From positions 7,412,539-7,476,538 of the forward strand of contig OY987248.1 in NCBI GenBank assembly GCA_963920765.1: a stretch of DNA of 64,000 nt. Reading direction: 5' to 3'. Positions 59,501-64,000 of the stretch are shown here, in pieces (position 1 is the stretch's first letter; each line of letters begins with the position of its first letter). Below the pieces are notes generated by a model that saw nothing but the letters and a program-made list of their open reading frames with translations, had not been told where the DNA came from and did not search any database. Position numbers and translations under genes: made by a program. This DNA comes from Ulota crispa (Eukaryota; Streptophyta; Bryopsida; Orthotrichales; Orthotrichaceae).

Positions 59501-62500
59501 AGGTTCGGTTTTCCCTCGAACTGCCGACGTGGAAGGGTACACCGAGATGCCACCAGTCTTTCGTCCAATCAACTGACTCAGTTGAACAAAATCGAGATCC
59601 GCAGTGCCCATCTCCAACAATGACTGACTGCAGTTCCACACACAGACAAGTCATTTAGCTCTAAAAAACATAAAATGTTCATCCATGCTAATTACTCAAG
59701 TAATCTCTCACTAAGAAAAGAACACGAATTGCAAAGCTTATGAGACCACCTACAACTTGCAATTCCACATTCTGTACAAGAGCAAAGTTCTGTTAGACTT
59801 TACCAAAAGAGGGGTACAAGGGGAAGCAACTCCGCTTTCACGGCACGCATGTCAAAAGCCACTTCCGTATACAGCACATCGTTCGTAAACAAATCATGTC
59901 GGAGGACTGTGCTTCCCTTCAATTGCCCAACCTGTAAATGAACAGAAATTCAACTCCTCAGGTGCAACATTCAAACATATCACCAGCAAAAGCTTGAAGT
60001 GGCGAATGCAGGAGCTAATAGACACATAAATATTAAAAAAGTTATAAAGAGACGGCAATAGCAAGATGTAATCTAAATATTAGTAACACGAAGAAGCACA
60101 AAGCCTCACTTCAATGGGAATAATAGCTGACTTCTTCGGTATGTCAGAAAGAGCGAGACTAGGTACAGCCTTCAGCGCTTCGGGAGAATCAGGGGTCTCT
60201 TGCTTCAATCTCAAATCCTCTGTAGCACGCGTCAGCTCAGCTAAGTCTTCCTTCGTCATACTCGCCTTGACGCCAGCAAGTCTCTCTGCTTCTTTGGCTT
60301 CGTCAATCTTTCCTTTCTCCCCATCAGGCTGTTGCATCAAAAAATATCATCAGAAAAAACATACAACACTAAATTCCTTGACAGTTCTTAGAAACGCAAT
60401 CAACACGCACAAAGAGATAGCAAAAATGCAAATTAAAACTTACGTGAAGCTCAACTGTCACACGGTGAGGGTTGTCCAAGATGTAGTTCTGAATGAGAGG
60501 TGAAAACACACCCTTCACACCCTCGGTTTCAAGTCGCTGTTTGAAATGTTCTAGTGGCTTGGCAAAGCGAAGAGGTTCGAAGGGATCGAGCCCATACAAC
60601 CATTTTCCCTACATCCGGTAACCACATGTATCCAAGTCATTCCACTGCCAACCAAGTTTGAAGTTGATAAAACGAGAAGTGCAGTAACATGCATAAACCG
60701 CACTAACTAATGATAAACATGCTATAAATAGGTAGGTATAACAGAGATAAGCACGAGACCAAGAAACGCTCCAAAAACATGTACTGTGCATACCATGGAC
60801 CGCAGCATTAAAGAAAGTCCTCTTGGGAAAGAACCAGTGTTATTCTCTCGCAGTGAAAACTCAATGGTGTTCATCGAAGACTCCACAGCTTCAGGTGAGA
60901 AACCATCTTCAGCGAGCCGTTTCAGCGTTGAAAACACTAGTTCCTCGACCTTGGGAATATCCTCTGGCGCCACACCTTTCAAGCCAATACTGAACTGAGG
61001 TTGCCGCAACTCGTCTTCAATGCCACCGCCGATCATCGACTCGCCCAGTCCACTTTCCATGAGCGCCTTCCGAAGAGGAGAACCAGGAGTGCCCAGCATT
61101 AAGTGATCCAAAAAGCCAAGCGCAAGCTCCGTCTCTGGGTCGAGGACAGTGTCAGACAATACCCAGTTGATGGCAACCATGTGTTTCCGTGCATTGTCAG
61201 CTCCGTCTCCCACTGCATATGTTTCCACTACTCTCTTAGGCTCATTGAACAACCTCTGCACCTTCACCTCCGACTCCTTGGACGCAGCGTTAGCGTCAAA
61301 CTGGTCCAAATAAGCTGCACCCCAAACCACATTCTCCATTACAATACTCCAAACAAAGTTACCTTTTCTTCAGTGTATCCAAGAGCACACATCATGATTT
61401 TTCTTGACATTTTCAGAGGAAGGTTTTGCAATGAAAGTACCGCTAAGAACTCGCAATCGCTGGTTAGGATCGTCGTCTCCGTAAAACCAAACTCGTGCGT
61501 TACTTGGATGGTAAAACTTGGAGTGAAAATCCTGTACAACCACACAAACGTGTCACCGACGAAAAGCAGCAGAACTTGCTAAGGAATCATTCAGCAAATT
61601 TTGCTGCATCCGAAGAGCTGTATCAAAGCTTTCAATCAGTAGTGGATAAAAGGAAAACAAAGTACCTGGAACTGTGCGAAGGTCAAGTCAGGAATAACGG
61701 TGGGGTCACCACCACTGTCCACACCGTACGTGTTGTCAGGGAATGAGGCCTGGGCGATTACAACAAACCGATAAATCCAACCATCTCTAAGTCGTGAAAC
61801 CAGAAAAACCAATACATGCTACAACCTCAGCCATTTTCTTCAACAAGTACAAATAAAAGTACAAAGCAGAATTTGAATAGAATTTGAATAGAATTTGAGA
61901 GGACCCGAACCTGTTGAGATACACGGCCTAGGACGTTATCTGGTTGGGAATACACGCCCTTCATTTCATTGAACACCACCCCTACAAGATAGAGCCAAAA
62001 TTCAAGTTCAAAACTAAGAATATCAACTTCCATTTACACGTAGAAGTCATTCACTTGCACACCTAGACCACTGAGAAAAACTAACAAGGAGAGTTCTATG
62101 AAAACCCCTTCAGAGGAATAGCTAGAAACAAGGTTATCAAAGAAACGATGTGAAATATAGCTAACCTTTGAAGGTAATTTCTTCAGAAGGATCATTTAGC
62201 TCATAATGCCAGCCCTCTTGTTGAAAGGTATGGATATCGTTCACACAGCGCGGGTAGAACACAGCATCCAAATAAACATCTACCAAGTTGTAGAAATCCT
62301 GCTCGTTTCCAACCACATATCTCATAAGAAATGTAATCTGGGCAGCTCTTCACATCTTCAGCAAATGGTAAACTTGACTGAGGGACTACGTAAAGCTAAT
62401 TTCCCAGGTAAACCCCATATGATAAAGAGAGACCATGTCCATGTCTCAGTGAGTTCAAAAAACAGCTCATTTCAGAAGCTTCGAAAAAAGAAACAAAATG

Positions 62501-64000
62501 AATCAACAGAAGGAAGAAAAACCATACCCTACAGCAAAAATAATCATGCTTTGAACTTATTTATGATCAATTCTTCGCTTCCATAGAGAGCTTTCTACCT
62601 TTGGCTTATCTATTTACGTATTATACAGCCATGAGAGAGAGAACCACAGTATAGAAAAAATTCAAAAGCCTCTATCTAACAGGAAAAAACATTTGCCGAG
62701 AAAGGATGTTGAGTTAAGAATCCGTAGTAAAACAAAGGAAGAGAACATGCAAAGAAAACGAGTCAAAATACCTGGAGATTGGTAGACGCCACTGGATAGC
62801 AGGTACGGTCAGGATACGTGAACGCATTCAAAAATGTCTGCAAACTACCCTTGAGAAGCTCGACAAACGGTTCCTTCAAAGGATATTTACGAGAGCCACA
62901 CAGCACGCTGTGCTCCAAAATGTGAGGGATTCCTGTCGAGTCTACCCTGCAAACAATAATCACAACATAGCTACGTTTTAGCAAATACTCAAACCAGTGC
63001 AAATACTCAAAAACTCAAAACAATGCAAATACTCAAAAACTCAAAACAATACAAATACTCAAAAACTCAAAACAATGCAAATACTCAAAACAATGCGGAT
63101 ACTCAGAAACTCAGAACAGTGCAAATACTCAAAATAGTGCAGACTGTAGCCGTTTCTATGGAAGGCCAGCTCTCAGGGAATCACTACAACCAATTGATCA
63201 CAATCATTCTGCAGCTCTCATATACATTTCCGGCATTTCTCAATTCCTGAAGGACTAAGGATTCGTAACGTGGAAAAGACCAATTCAACCAGTGAAGAAC
63301 GTTGCAAGTGTTGGTTGAAACAGAAGCAAAACTGAACACAAAAAAGTCTAACTCAAAAATGCCGAAACAGGCTGATGTTTGAGTGAGAGGATAATGCAAA
63401 ATTCGGAGCTGAGAGAAGCGTCACTTACGGAGGCGTGCGAAACACAATACCGAACACTTTGTTCTCGTCGTCGTTGACAACGGACATGATTTCAGCGCCG
63501 GTCTTTTTGTGGCGATACAAAGTTGCAGTGGATTTGTACTCATCGACAAACTGCTCTTCCACTTGCTCAAACCCTAACTCCTTTGCCAGTTCTGGATCGG
63601 CACCTGTGCAAATTCACAACGCTTGTAAACAAAGCCCTGTTGATGTTGCCAATTCTCATTGAGAAAGATGAAGTGAGGATTGTTGCAGCGCAAAGAAGAA
63701 GTGAACTGCAGAAATGGGAGTACCCGTTTTGGGAGGAGCAGGAGCGACGACAGCGACGGGGCTCGGCGAGAACTGCCGCCTTGCAGTGAGCGACGGAGGA
63801 CTCCATCGCAGCGAAGCCAACGGCGCAGCTCGCAAACCAGTTGCTCTCAAAATCTTGTATCCCGCCGCCTTCGAGGTCGCGTGGGATTCCGAGTTCAGTG
63901 CTCTCACAATCGCGAAGCGCGGCGGCGCGACGCCGCGCCGCAACAACACGCTAGCTCGGCTCGCGACTTGCAACGGTGCACCCCGAAGGGCAGCTTGTGC
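56548..64000 (-). CDS. PREP: Presequence protease (PreP), M16C zinc metalloprotease, 5' end open
   Basis: Nineteen exons: 64000-63724, 63603-63429, 62946-62772, 62298-62166, 61981-61911, 61749-61666, 61531-61441, 61314-60794, 60608-60444, 60328-60110, 59931-59804, 59627-59438, 59138-59055, 58909-58812, 58409-58148, 57843-57681, 57563-57383, 57168-57097, 56689-56548. All have GT/AG borders and stay in frame to TAA, giving 1076 visible residues. The plant family has about 1080, so only the start is missing. PreP degrades cleaved targeting peptides and other short peptides in mitochondria and plastids. The inverted zinc motif HILEH is at visible residues 159-163 and the distal Glu (FNEMKG) is at 259, 96 residues later as in the family. 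RVSGGAYGG near the C-terminus matches the substrate-binding Arg/Tyr of the second half. The Arg/Ala/Ser-rich first 80 residues look like a dual targeting peptide. The first visible residues are AQAALRGAPLQ, with no ATG in view. No defect is seen. Confidence 0.97.
62984..63142. repeat. 26-bp minisatellite in PreP intron 2
   Basis: About five units of CAAATACTCAAAAACTCAAA-type sequence with AACAATG between them. It lies wholly inside intron 63428-62947. Confidence 0.85.

Noticed and set aside
62984-63142. CRISPR-like array
   Set aside because: A 26-bp direct minisatellite without unique spacers in a plant intron.

Overview
The window is nuclear DNA of a land plant. The clearest gene, at the right end, is an intron-rich presequence protease (PreP) with an organelle-type N-terminus. 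There is also a secreted proline-rich cell-wall protein and a telo-box of the plant TTTAGGG type. The rest is gene-poor, A+T-rich and packed with short inverted-repeat elements, many nested in one another. A non-flowering vascular plant would fit, but nothing here proves it.

Layout. 1-6650: miniature elements, including a Harbinger-like MITE split by a 0.9-kb insertion and a head-to-tail pair of TTAA-flanked MITEs. 6658-6807: a 150-bp near-perfect palindrome. 6808-9349: the upstream region and two spliced genes I cannot name (108 and 284 codons). 9835-12960: a series of decayed exons, possibly from a helical-repeat protein gene. 13000-22200: a dense MITE zone (TTAA elements, a Mutator-like foldback with a 9-bp target duplication, a 1.3-kb inverted-repeat element). 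22261-22880: two small coding-like fragments. 23107-24874: an unidentified minus-strand multi-exon gene whose last three exons join in one frame. 24957-29121: more MITEs, a telo-box and one small ORF. 29122-31340: doubtful coding fragments, then the cell-wall protein gene with a possible TATA box. 31340-39840: MITEs with little else. 39842-45907: a 6-kb inverted-repeat element with 8-bp target duplications that holds an old, broken Ty3/gypsy chromovirus. 45986-55978: MITEs, a Helitron helicase tail inside a TTAA element, and an older MITE split by another TTAA element. 56548-64000: PreP on the minus strand, 19 exons, running off the right edge.

The genes do not form a pathway. PreP works in mitochondria and plastids, and the proline-rich protein works in the wall. 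The main theme is the repeat landscape. About twelve inverted-repeat families recur, and the most unusual has TTAA target sites and CCC-type ends like piggyBac. All exon structures were read by eye from open frames and GT/AG borders. Repeat borders without a stated target duplication are good to about 10-20 bp.
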